Shown here piece after piece: positions 8,076 to 15,574 of a stretch of 64,000 bases of DNA. The stretch's first letter is position 1, and each line of letters starts with the position of its first letter. Position numbers and translations under genes: made by a program. The DNA is from Bacteroidota bacterium (GTDB lineage Bacteria > Bacteroidota > Bacteroidia > 2-12-FULL-35-15). Where the stretch lies: the NCBI GenBank assembly GCA_029237775.1, contig JAQZBR010000002.1, positions 248,001 to 312,000 on the forward strand. Direction: 5' to 3'. The notes beneath the pieces are model-generated. The model searched no databases. It saw nothing but the letters and a program-made list of their open reading frames with translations, and was not told where the DNA came from.

Positions 8076-8999
8076 ATGACAGCGTTAAGCACGAAACACT
8101 TACTCGGAATAAAGGACCTTACACCTGACGACATCAATCTTATCCTTGATACTGCCGAAAGTTTTAAGGAAGTGATCAATCGCCCGATCAAAAAAGTTCC
8201 TTCGCTGCGCGACCTTACCATTGCCAATTTATTTTTTGAAAATTCCACCCGTACAAAGTTATCCTTCGAGCTTGCAGAAAAACGTTTAAGTGCCGATGTC
8301 ATAAATTTCGCAGCGTCCTCCTCTTCTGTAAAGAAGGGCGAAACGCTCATCGATACGGTAAATAATATTCTCGCCATGAAAGTGGACATGGTGGTGATGC
8401 GCCATCCGAATCCGGGAGCTGCAGTGTTCCTTTCAAAACATATTGATGCAAAGATCGTGAATGCCGGTGACGGTGCACATGAACATCCGACACAAGCTTT
8501 GCTGGATGCTTTTTCCATTAAACAAACCCTCGGTTCTGTCAAAGGAAAAAAGATCGCGATCATTGGTGACATCCTTCATTCACGTGTTGCGCTCTCAAAT
8601 ATTTTCTGCCTTCAGAAACTTGGCGCAGAAGTGATGGTTTGCGGCCCGACCACATTGATCCCTAAATACATTGAAAGTCTTGGAGTGAAAGTGGAGAACA
8701 ATCTCCGGAAAGCACTTGAATGGTGTGATGTAGCCAATATGCTGCGGATTCAGCTGGAGCGCCAGGATATAAAATTCTTTCCTTCATTACGTGAATACAC
8801 AATGCTTTTCGGACTCAACAAAGAGATCCTTGATTCACTTTCCAAAAAGATAGTGGTGATGCATCCCGGCCCGATCAATCGTGGAGTGGAAATCACCAGC
8901 GATGTGGCAGACAGCGATCAGAGCATTATCCTTGAACAGGTTGAGAATGGCGTGGCTGTAAGAATGGCTGTTTTGTTCCTCCTGGCAGGAAGGGGTTAA
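8076..8999 (+). CDS. pyrB: aspartate carbamoyltransferase catalytic subunit
   Basis: This enzyme catalyses the committed step of pyrimidine synthesis: carbamoyl phosphate plus L-aspartate gives N-carbamoyl-L-aspartate. The 307-residue length is normal. Carbamoyl-phosphate-binding motif STRTK (57-61), the SVKKGET loop lysines (about 84-90), RHPNPGA (109-115), HEHPTQ (135-140) and the C-terminal MHPGPINRGVEI motif are all present. It lies downstream of pyrR; pyrC is about 23 kb away on the other strand, so the pathway is scattered. No pyrI (regulatory subunit) is adjacent. Confidence 0.97.
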   Translation: MTALSTKHLLGIKDLTPDDINLILDTAESFKEVINRPIKKVPSLRDLTIANLFFENSTRTKLSFELAEKRLSADVINFAASSSSVKKGETLIDTVNNILAMKVDMVVMRHPNPGAAVFLSKHIDAKIVNAGDGAHEHPTQALLDAFSIKQTLGSVKGKKIAIIGDILHSRVALSNIFCLQKLGAEVMVCGPTTLIPKYIESLGVKVENNLRKALEWCDVANMLRIQLERQDIKFFPSLREYTMLFGLNKEILDSLSKKIVVMHPGPINRGVEITSDVADSDQSIILEQVENGVAVRMAVLFLLAGRG

Positions 9000-9463
9000 T
9001 TTTTTTTAACACTCAGGCAAGGAGGCCACTAAGTGCTGTGTTCGAAATCAGACCTCTCCGCTGCGGTCGAGATGACAGACAACCCGGAAATTCTATCGCA
9101 AAGCAATAATCTGTGAAAATTCGTTTAATCTGTGGTTAAAACATGAGTGACAACCCACAATACCATCGCGAAGCGATAAATCATAACAAACACAGCTATC
9201 CATTTTAATCATAAAAATCATAACGATCCGCGTTCCTGCCAAACGGTACTTTGGGTTTCAATAATTCAAGTGTTCGAATTAGATCTCTCTGCTACTGTCG
9301 AGATGACAATAAAATCCAATCGCGAAGAAATAATCTGTGAAAATCTGTGATACCTGTAGTGATTCTTTTTATTGGCGCTTTTCCCCTCAATGCCTAAAAA
9401 TCCCCTCAAATCCCTATTGCTTTCCGAAGCATTTTTTTTATATTTGTTCAAACATTTTAGGTT
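9000..9463 (+). repeat. 464-bp intergenic mosaic of dispersed repeats plus promoter of the STAS gene
   Basis: No gene is supported. Two copies of a roughly 38-bp unit beginning TGTTCGAA and ending GTCGAGATGACA lie at 9039-9078 and 9271-9308. CACAGATT-type units (read as AATCTGTGAAAAT) lie at 9094-9141 and 9319-9358, with ATCGCGAAGCGAT at 9165-9177. A minus-strand copy of the CGCGGATTTTTATGATTTTT-type unit is at about 9210-9236. The final 50 bp hold the next gene's promoter. Confidence 0.7.
9417..9446 (+). promoter_or_regulatory. promoter of STAS-domain gene
   Basis: TTG (9417-9419), a 19-nt spacer and TATATTTG (9439-9446) match the Bacteroidota -33/-7 promoter. The box ends 17 nt before the ATG. 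Confidence 0.7.
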
Positions 9464-9811
9464 ATGAGTTTCCAGATAGAAAAGACAGACAAGTACACAG
9501 TTATAAAATTGCAGGCAGAAAAACTGGACAGTAATTTAGCCCCTGCATTAAAATCAGAATTGGTGCTGTTAAATACTGATGGCGTAAAAAGTATCGTGAT
9601 CGACCTATCTCAGACACGTTACTGTGATTCGTCAGGGCTTAGCGCGATCCTTGTAGCTAACCGCCTTTGCAAAAACAGCAATGGAACATTTGTACTTACA
9701 GGCCTACAGGAGCCTGTTAAAAAGCTTATTGCAATTTCTCAATTAGATACGATCTTAAATATTACCTCTACCTTAGCGGAAGCCTCAGAACTCTTCCACG
9801 TCAAGGCCTAA
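9464..9811 (+). CDS. STAS-domain protein, anti-sigma factor antagonist family
   Basis: This 115-residue protein is a single STAS domain of the SpoIIAA/RsbV type. The phosphorylatable serine region reads YCDSSGLSAIL (about 53-63), where the first Ser of DSSG is the usual kinase target. Such proteins are switched by a kinase and a SpoIIE-type phosphatase; a TPR-SpoIIE phosphatase is encoded at 2054-4018, but the two genes are not adjacent. No HPK- or HATPase-type anti-sigma kinase was seen in the window. Bacteroidota commonly carry orphan STAS proteins of this kind. The next gene starts 32 bp downstream and may be cotranscribed. Confidence 0.85.
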   Translation: MSFQIEKTDKYTVIKLQAEKLDSNLAPALKSELVLLNTDGVKSIVIDLSQTRYCDSSGLSAILVANRLCKNSNGTFVLTGLQEPVKKLIAISQLDTILNITSTLAEASELFHVKA

Positions 9812-9843
9812 ATCTCAAAACCACTAACTACTAAAATCTGACT

Positions 9844-10596
9844 ATGAAAAAAACTCTACTCTCGTTATTTACTGCCGCTCTTTTGGGCGGATCTGCTTTT
9901 GCACAGTGTACTCCAAATGTTTCATGTATTCCTTCAGGCCAGACCTATGGTATCTGTCCTGACAGCGCAACGGGCATGGCAATAGGAACCGTAGGTACCG
10001 CTTACACTCAGGTAATGAGCATGAAAGTGCCTGCTGACGGAACCGATTTCGGTTATCCGGGGGTGCCTATTACAAATATTACAATCACAAGCGTGGACAG
10101 CCTTGCACCGGGATTATCATATGTATGTTCTCCTTCAGGATGTGTATTCCCTGGTAACTCACAAGGTTGTATCCTTATTTCAGGAACACCGACAACACCA
10201 TGGAACCATCAGGTGATCGTGAATGCGACTGCTTCTGCTACTTTTGGCGGTTTTCCGGTTAGCATTCCTCAGGCAAACAAACAATACCGCAGCATTGTGC
10301 TTGCTGTTGCAGGAATTGAATCTATGGACCTGACAAAATTTGAAGTTAGCCAGAACAGTCCAAACCCATTCAGCTCTAAAACAGAGATCAATTTTACATC
10401 TCCGACTCCAAACGAAGTGGAATTAAAAGTATTCAACATGCTTGGAGCAGTAGTGTTTTCTAAATCGATCAAAGCTGACAAGGGTTTAAATGCTTATGAA
10501 TTAGATGCTACTTCATTTTCTCCGGGCATTTATGTGTATTCAGTTAAGAATGGTGACAAAACAGTTACTAAGCGCATGATCGTTTCAGCAAAATAA
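9844..10596 (+). CDS. secreted protein with T9SS sorting domain (paralogue of 11608-12348)
   Basis: The product has 250 residues. A signal peptide (1-20, ending FAQ) is followed by a Cys-rich N-terminal module (CTPNVSCIPSGQTYGICPDS), a beta-rich domain with paired cysteines (YVCSPSGCVFPGNSQGCI) and a type A C-terminal sorting domain from about residue 165 (FEVSQNSPNPFSSKTEINF; GIYVYSVKNG; KRMIVSAK). It closely resembles the protein at 11608-12348: shared PDGTDFG-like segment, SVDSLAPGL, FPGNS, ISGTP. No catalytic motif is visible; an immunoglobulin-like or adhesion/structural surface role is possible. Its stop codon overlaps the rnz start by one base (TAATG), and its only visible terminator lies inside rnz. 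Confidence 0.8.
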   Translation: MKKTLLSLFTAALLGGSAFAQCTPNVSCIPSGQTYGICPDSATGMAIGTVGTAYTQVMSMKVPADGTDFGYPGVPITNITITSVDSLAPGLSYVCSPSGCVFPGNSQGCILISGTPTTPWNHQVIVNATASATFGGFPVSIPQANKQYRSIVLAVAGIESMDLTKFEVSQNSPNPFSSKTEINFTSPTPNEVELKVFNMLGAVVFSKSIKADKGLNAYELDATSFSPGIYVYSVKNGDKTVTKRMIVSAK

Positions 10597-11525
10597 TGCA
10601 GAATTTTGAATTAATGATTCTTGGTTGCAGCAGTGCAACTCCAACTTCTACAAGAAATCCGACCGCTCAGCTACTCAACATAGCTGAGCGGTTTTTTTTA
10701 ATTGACTGTGGTGAAGGCACTCAGATGCAGCTTCGCAAGTTTCATGTAAAGTTTCAAAAGATCAATCACATCCTGATCAGCCACCTGCATGGCGATCATT
10801 ATCTCGGGCTAATGGGACTGATCTCCAGCATGCATCTTCTTGGCAGGACGAATGACCTTCATGTGTATTGTCCGGCCGAGCTGCAGGAGATATTAGAGGT
10901 TCAGTTCAAGCATTCCCAAACACGCCTCAATTACACTATCGTTTATCATCATCACACTTATGAAAACAATGTCCTGCTTTTCGAAGATGAAAAAGTGGAA
11001 GTGAGAGGAATTGCTTTGAACCATAGAATCCCGTGCTGTGGTTTTATTTTCAGGGAAAAGCCTTTGCCTGGCAATATTTCGAAGGAAATGATCGTGAAAT
11101 ATAAGCTCACTGTTGAAGAGATAGTTTATCTGAAACAGGGTTCCGATCTTTCGTTGGCAGATGGAACGGTAGTGCCTAATAAAGACCTTATTACCAATAA
11201 AACCTTTCCGAGGAGCTATGCATTCTGCTCAGACACTATTTATGATGAAGGTATCATTCCATATATTAAAGATGTAGACCTTTTATATCATGAGGCAACT
11301 TTTATGAATGCAATGCTCCCGCGTGCCATCCAAACGCATCATACAACTGCCCTCCAAGCCGGCATTATCGCGCAAAAGGCAAATGCCAAAAAGCTGATCA
11401 TCGGACATTATTCCGCACGCTATAAAGATATTGAGCCACTTGTTGATGAGGCGCGACAAACTTTCGAAAACACATTCCCTGCAATTGAAGGTGAGGTGAC
11501 TACAGTTTCTCCGGTTTTAATTTAG
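10596..11525 (+). CDS. rnz: ribonuclease Z
   Basis: This is the metallo-beta-lactamase-fold endonuclease that trims tRNA 3' ends. The 309-residue length fits the short RNase Z form. It begins MILGCSSATPTSTRNPTAQ; the zinc motif SHLHGDHYLGL (62-72), the RIPCCGF segment, the FCSDT/YDEG loop and a late HHTTALQAG motif are present. The ATG at 10596 shares its A with the stop codon of the upstream T9SS cargo gene, suggesting translational coupling. Codons 23-35 contain a perfect intrinsic terminator (see 10662-10699), so expression may depend on ribosomes translating through this segment. No separate rnz promoter was found. Confidence 0.95.
   Translation: MQNFELMILGCSSATPTSTRNPTAQLLNIAERFFLIDCGEGTQMQLRKFHVKFQKINHILISHLHGDHYLGLMGLISSMHLLGRTNDLHVYCPAELQEILEVQFKHSQTRLNYTIVYHHHTYENNVLLFEDEKVEVRGIALNHRIPCCGFIFREKPLPGNISKEMIVKYKLTVEEIVYLKQGSDLSLADGTVVPNKDLITNKTFPRSYAFCSDTIYDEGIIPYIKDVDLLYHEATFMNAMLPRAIQTHHTTALQAGIIAQKANAKKLIIGHYSARYKDIEPLVDEARQTFENTFPAIEGEVTTVSPVLI
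10662..10699 (+). terminator. perfect intrinsic terminator inside the rnz coding sequence
   Basis: Twelve-base arms ACCGCTCAGCTA (10662-10673) and TAGCTGAGCGGT (10681-10692) enclose a 7-nt loop and are followed by an uninterrupted run of eight T (10692-10699). It sits 66 nt inside rnz, where it encodes part of the conserved AERFFLIDCGEG region. It is the only terminator-like element downstream of the secreted protein gene ending at 10596. Confidence 0.8.
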
Positions 11526-11530
11526 ACTCA

Positions 11531-11561
11531 TTGTGATCCCGTTTATATTTTAGTATATTTG
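11531..11561 (+). promoter_or_regulatory. promoter of second T9SS cargo paralogue
   Basis: TTG (11531-11533), 20 nt and TATATTTG (11554-11561) match the phylum promoter. The box ends 46 nt before the start codon at 11608. Confidence 0.7.
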
Positions 11562-11607
11562 ATTTAGACATCAATTAGTAGATGCTGGCTTAATTAATAA
11601 AAGAGCA

Positions 11608-12348
11608 ATGAGGGTAATCATCTTTTTCTTGTTCGCATGTTTGTCAGTCAGTGCGTTGGCGCAGTGCTCTCCCGATCTATCCTGTCTTGATTCAGGTGCG
11701 ACAAGCGGGGTATGTCCGACCTCAGGTTTGGATACGGGTATTGTTGGAACTTTTTTTTCGCAGGTAGTGAGTGTAAAAGTCCCTGAGGATGGAACTGATT
11801 TCGGTCAGCCGCTCGCTACAATTATTTCCCTTGATATAGTTGGGGTAGATAGTCTCGCACCCGGGTTAACCTATAATTGTTCACCTGCAAATTGCAGTTT
11901 CCCGGGAAATTCAACAGGCTGTATCCGGATTTTTGGTACTCCCACTGTTCCATGGGATCATAAAATAGTTGTTCACGCGGAAGCGCACGTTAGGATTTTC
12001 TTTGTTAACTCAACCCAGGCACAAACTATTTCGAGTTTTTATTCCGTGGTGCGAGAAGTGGTTGGGATAGAAGCAAAGGAGGGTCAGACTATCAGCCTGG
12101 AACAAAACAGTCCAAACCCTTTTAATGCAAATACAGTTATAAAATACTATTCTTCAGTCAATTCAAATGATTTATTTGAAGTGTTTGATTTAATCGGAAA
12201 CAAAGTGTATGAAGAAAATTTAGGCACCAATCAGGGTGAAAATCTCCTGGTTCTCAAGGCTGATTATTTCAAACCGGGAGTTTATTTCTATTCACTTACG
12301 ATTGATGGAACCAGGTCGATCCGGAAAATGGTGGTGGCCGGTAATTAA
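11608..12348 (+). CDS. secreted protein with T9SS sorting domain (paralogue of 9844-10596)
   Basis: The product has 246 residues. The signal peptide (1-19, ending ALA) is followed by CSPDLSCLDSGATSGVCP, matching the N-terminal cysteine module of the paralogue upstream of rnz. Shared features include VPEDGTDFGQP, VGVDSLAPGL, FPGNSTGCI and FGTP, and a type A sorting domain from about residue 160 (LEQNSPNPFNANTVIKY; GVYFYSLTIDG; KMVVAGN). The pair probably arose by local duplication, with rnz now between them. Unlike its paralogue, this gene has its own promoter. The function is unknown. Confidence 0.8.
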   Translation: MRVIIFFLFACLSVSALAQCSPDLSCLDSGATSGVCPTSGLDTGIVGTFFSQVVSVKVPEDGTDFGQPLATIISLDIVGVDSLAPGLTYNCSPANCSFPGNSTGCIRIFGTPTVPWDHKIVVHAEAHVRIFFVNSTQAQTISSFYSVVREVVGIEAKEGQTISLEQNSPNPFNANTVIKYYSSVNSNDLFEVFDLIGNKVYEENLGTNQGENLLVLKADYFKPGVYFYSLTIDGTRSIRKMVVAGN

Positions 12349-12397
12349 CATTTTATTTTTTTTGTTAATCCTTTCTCAAAAAAATATCAGGAAATAG

Positions 12398-12428
12398 TTT
12401 GCAAAACCCTTTTCTATATCTATTTTTG
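12398..12428 (+). promoter_or_regulatory. promoter of LuxR-type regulator gene
   Basis: TTTG (12398-12401), exactly 19 nt, and TATTTTTG (12421-12428) form one of the best full -33/-7 matches in the window. Confidence 0.75.
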
Positions 12429-12461
12429 GGCATTATTTAAAATTATTCTAAATAAGCCCTC

Positions 12462-13130
12462 TTGTCACAGATCAAAATTATTATTGCCGACAGTCACTTC
12501 CTAAGCCGTAAAGGTTTGGCAGTGGTATTGAATGAAAACAGGGATTTTGCCTTGGTGTCAGAAGCTTTAAGTAATTCCGACCTTGTAAATCAATCTAAGT
12601 TTTATAAGCCTGATCTGATCATTATCGATTATACCTCAGCTAATTTTAGCCTTCAGGGCCTTGAACAAATAGTTAAAAAGCATCCTCAAGCTAAGATCCT
12701 TGCTATCACTGATTTTCAAAGCAATGCGGTGATCTCGAAAGCAATGAAAACGGGCGTAACAAGTCATTTATTGAAGGACTGTGACCAGGAAGAAATTGTA
12801 GAGGCTATTTATAAAACAGCACTCGGGCAACAGTTCATGTGTGGTAAGATCGTAAGTGCAGTGGTGGATGAGAAACCTGCTTCACTCGTTGAGTATAATT
12901 GCGAAGGACTTAACATCAGTGAAAGAGAAATGGAGATCATTAAGCTGATAGCTGAAGGCCTTTCTAATAAAGAGGTTGCAGATAAATTATTCCTTAGTGC
13001 ACACACTGTAACTACTCACCGTAAGAACATTATGAATAAGCTGGGTGTAAATAACACTGCCGGACTTGTATTATTTGCTGTTCGGGAAAATCTCATCTCT
13101 CCAAATCATTTCCTTTTCGCAGGAAATTAA
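12462..13130 (+). CDS. NarL/LuxR-type response regulator
   Basis: The 222-residue product has a receiver domain (1-120) and a C-terminal LuxR helix-turn-helix (about 148-212; SEREMEIIKLIAEGLSNKEV, HTVTTHRKNIMNKLGV). The phospho-acceptor Asp is present (LIIIDYTS) and the conserved Lys is in HLLKDC, but the acidic pocket reads IADSH instead of the usual ADDH, so one of two metal-binding acids is Ser and phosphorylation may be altered. TTG at 12462 is the only sensible start, because the receiver fold begins immediately (QIKIIIADS). No histidine kinase is adjacent. It lies just upstream of the DUF4856/imelysin operon, whose control region carries paired dyads; a regulatory link is possible but unproven. 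Confidence 0.85.
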   Translation: MSQIKIIIADSHFLSRKGLAVVLNENRDFALVSEALSNSDLVNQSKFYKPDLIIIDYTSANFSLQGLEQIVKKHPQAKILAITDFQSNAVISKAMKTGVTSHLLKDCDQEEIVEAIYKTALGQQFMCGKIVSAVVDEKPASLVEYNCEGLNISEREMEIIKLIAEGLSNKEVADKLFLSAHTVTTHRKNIMNKLGVNNTAGLVLFAVRENLISPNHFLFAGN

Positions 13131-13146
13131 TAATCATTTTATACTG

Positions 13147-13164
13147 ATACCTTGTTTTAGGTAT
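13147..13164. promoter_or_regulatory. candidate operator 1, ATACCT-N6-AGGTAT
   Basis: This 18-bp dyad has perfect 6-base arms and a 6-base spacer (TGTTTT). An identically organised dyad lies 37 bp downstream at 13184-13201. Both precede the DUF4856/imelysin operon. Confidence 0.55.
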
Positions 13165-13183
13165 TCTTCTTCAAAAAAACAAA

Positions 13184-13201
13184 ATACCTTAAATGAGGTA
13201 T
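13184..13201. promoter_or_regulatory. candidate operator 2, ATACCT-N6-AGGTAT, overlapping the -33 element
   Basis: This second dyad has the same arms and spacer length (TAAATG); pairing extends one more base on each side (AATACCT/AGGTATT, 13183-13202). Its right end overlaps the TTG of the -33 element at 13201-13203, the expected position for a repressor site. Confidence 0.6.
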
Positions 13202-13230
13202 TGCTGAGTTGCTTGATACATTTACTTTTG
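13201..13230 (+). promoter_or_regulatory. promoter of DUF4856/imelysin operon
   Basis: TTG (13201-13203), 19 nt and TACTTTTG (13223-13230) match TTG-N19-TAnnTTTG. The box ends 34 nt before the ATG at 13265. Confidence 0.7.
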
Positions 13231-13264
13231 TTCCGTTATTTATAATTAATCTAAATAAAAATAT

Positions 13265-14416
13265 ATGAGAACAAGTACACTACGTTTTTTAACACTGGGC
13301 TTAGTGACAGCCTTAACATTCAGCGCATGTAAGAAAGATAAGGACGAGGAGCCAACTCCAACTAATCCGTCCACACCGGCACCTTCTTATAATGTACCCC
13401 TGACTTATAGCTTTAGTAATGTGGATTACACAACATCTACTCAGCGTTTAGCTATGTTAAGCGAAATCACCACTTACATCAGAACAACTCACTCGGCTAC
13501 GGCTGCGCCAATTCTTGATGCGCAAAAGCTGAAAGATATGTTTGAAAATGTAAACAATCAATTTACTGATGCTACCTTAAACACAAGCGGGATCAGCCTG
13601 AAGGAAAAGTCCAGCAATGAGATCATGTTCAACACTGCGCTTGATGCTAATTTTAATGATGCCGTTACAGCCAGTACTAATGCTTCTGCCAATCCAACAG
13701 CGTCTACAGCTTATAACGGGTACGCAGGTAAGCTGATCTCAGGAACACGTTACATTCTTGTTGACACTGCCGGAATCGAATATAAAGAGTTCGCTGAGAA
13801 AGGTATCATGGGAAGTGTATTATATAGCCAGGCAATGACTATTTTGAACTCAATCGCTACATTTGATAATGTTACTGTTAACAACGGGCGCACTGCTCAA
13901 GAGCAAGTGTGGGATGAAGCATTTGGTTATTTTGGTGTTCCTATCGATTTTCCAACAAACACAGTAGGACTGAAGAATTGGGGAAGTTATTGCAATTCTG
14001 TGAGCAATGCTTTAGGTGGTACACCAACAGTGAATAAAACAATCATGGATGCATGGTTGAAGGGAAGAGCTGCTATCAGTAATAAGGACAATGCCGGTAG
14101 AGATGCTGCTAAAGCAACCATCGTGGCTACCTGGGAAAAAGTTGTTGCTGCTCGTTTTATCTCTTACGTGAAATCTGCCAAAACAAACGCAAGTGCTCAG
14201 GCTTCTTTCAATCACAACTTATCGGAAGCGATCGGCTTTATCAACGATTTGAAATACAATCCTGCTAAAACGATCTCTGACGCTGACCTGAATCTTCTGA
14301 CCAGCTATTTCCAAACAGCAGGCACAATTAATTTATACACGGTGACTATCACAAACCTGGACAATGCGATCAACAAAATGGCATTCCTGTTTAACTTAGA
14401 TGCGAGCTTACTATAA
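13265..14416 (+). CDS. DUF4856 domain lipoprotein
   Basis: The 383-residue product has a lipoprotein signal (lipobox FSAC, Cys21) and an acidic/Pro-Thr-rich linker (KKDKDEEPTPTNPSTPAP). The rest is an all-helical DUF4856 domain (YNVPLTYSFSNVDY near 40, EQVWDEAFGYFGVP near 217, followed by a long helical bundle). DUF4856 proteins are usually encoded beside imelysin-family proteins, as here, and resemble imelysins in fold, so a surface metal-binding role is likely. It is the first gene of a four-gene operon (next start 24 bp downstream) ending in a TonB-dependent receptor. Confidence 0.85.
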   Translation: MRTSTLRFLTLGLVTALTFSACKKDKDEEPTPTNPSTPAPSYNVPLTYSFSNVDYTTSTQRLAMLSEITTYIRTTHSATAAPILDAQKLKDMFENVNNQFTDATLNTSGISLKEKSSNEIMFNTALDANFNDAVTASTNASANPTASTAYNGYAGKLISGTRYILVDTAGIEYKEFAEKGIMGSVLYSQAMTILNSIATFDNVTVNNGRTAQEQVWDEAFGYFGVPIDFPTNTVGLKNWGSYCNSVSNALGGTPTVNKTIMDAWLKGRAAISNKDNAGRDAAKATIVATWEKVVAARFISYVKSAKTNASAQASFNHNLSEAIGFINDLKYNPAKTISDADLNLLTSYFQTAGTINLYTVTITNLDNAINKMAFLFNLDASLL

Positions 14417-14440
14417 CTTGGTATCTAGACATATAAGAAG

Positions 14441-15571
14441 ATGAAAAAGAAGATCAGTATTTGTTTGAGTTTGGTTTGTCTGTCGCTGTTTTTTTCCCGA
14501 TGTGATAAAAAAAAGCCAGAAGAGGAGGCTTCGCCCGAATCTTCTTTCGATAAAAGTGGCATGCTGGCAAATATCGGGGATAATCTCATTATCCCCGCTT
14601 ATGCTGATTTTAATACATCTGCTGATAGTTTCCAATTATCAGCCAATGCTTTTATTTCCAATCCTTCTCACGGTAGCCTGGACGTCCTTCAGTCTGCATT
14701 CACTAAATGTTATAAAAAGTATCAATGGATCTCAACTTATGAATTCGGTCCGGCTGAAACTGAATTTATCCGAAACAGCATGAATGTATTTCCTTGCGAT
14801 ACCATCGAGATCAATAGCAAGATAGCTGCTGCCAATTACGATCTTTCAACTATTGCAGATATTGACGTAAAGGGATTTCCTGCGGTTGATTATCTTCTTT
14901 TCGGCCATCATTTGAATGATACTGCTATCGTTTCGTTATTCAGTACCGATGCTAATGCTTCGAACAGAAAAACGTACTTGTCAACAATAATTTCGGAGAT
15001 CAAAAATAAAGCAGGAATTATTTATGCCGGATGGCAGCCTAACGGAGGGAATTATATATCTGTTTTTAAAAACAGCACCGGCAGCGATGTCGGAAGTTCC
15101 ATTGGCTTGCTTGTAAATCAGCTGTGCTACGATCTTGAATTGTTAAAAAATGCCAGGATAGCAATACCTCTAGGTAAGCGCAGTTTGGGAGTGCCTTTGC
15201 CTGAAAAATCGGAAGCATTCTATTCCGGAATTTCTGTTTCTTTGGCCTCAGAACATCTGAATAGTTTGGAAAATGTTTATCTGGGAAGATCAAAACAAAA
15301 TGTTGATGGACTTGGATTCGACAATTATCTGAACCATATTGACGCAAGATATTTTTCAGGTACGTTAGATGCAGCGATCAAAAGCAAATTCAGCGCAGCT
15401 AAGAGTAAGCTTTCTTTGATCACGGGGCGTCTGTCCGATGCGGTAATCAGCAATCCTGCAACTGTAGATGCAGCTTACATGGAACTTCAGCAACTTGTTG
15501 TCCTTTTGAAGGTAGACATGACCTCCGCTTTAGGTGTTTCCATCACTTATGTGGATAATGACGGTGATTAA
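14441..15571 (+). CDS. imelysin-family lipoprotein
   Basis: The 376-residue product has a lipoprotein signal (lipobox FSRC, Cys21) and a helical imelysin (peptidase M75/IrpA-like) domain. The family's signature GxHxxE, in the context GxHAxEyLLWG, corresponds here to KGFPAVDYLLFG (about residues 147-158), so the His is Pro and the Glu is Asp. If the motif is catalytic or metal-binding, this copy has diverged. Imelysins are outer-surface or periplasmic proteins linked to iron uptake. Close spacing to the DUF4856 gene before and the HTTM gene after (3 bp) shows operon membership. Confidence 0.85.
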   Translation: MKKKISICLSLVCLSLFFSRCDKKKPEEEASPESSFDKSGMLANIGDNLIIPAYADFNTSADSFQLSANAFISNPSHGSLDVLQSAFTKCYKKYQWISTYEFGPAETEFIRNSMNVFPCDTIEINSKIAAANYDLSTIADIDVKGFPAVDYLLFGHHLNDTAIVSLFSTDANASNRKTYLSTIISEIKNKAGIIYAGWQPNGGNYISVFKNSTGSDVGSSIGLLVNQLCYDLELLKNARIAIPLGKRSLGVPLPEKSEAFYSGISVSLASEHLNSLENVYLGRSKQNVDGLGFDNYLNHIDARYFSGTLDAAIKSKFSAAKSKLSLITGRLSDAVISNPATVDAAYMELQQLVVLLKVDMTSALGVSITYVDNDGD

Positions 15572-15574
15572 AAT

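Noticed and set aside
8021-8572. 183-codon minus-strand frame opposite pyrB
   Set aside because: It is a shadow of the well-supported pyrB frame.
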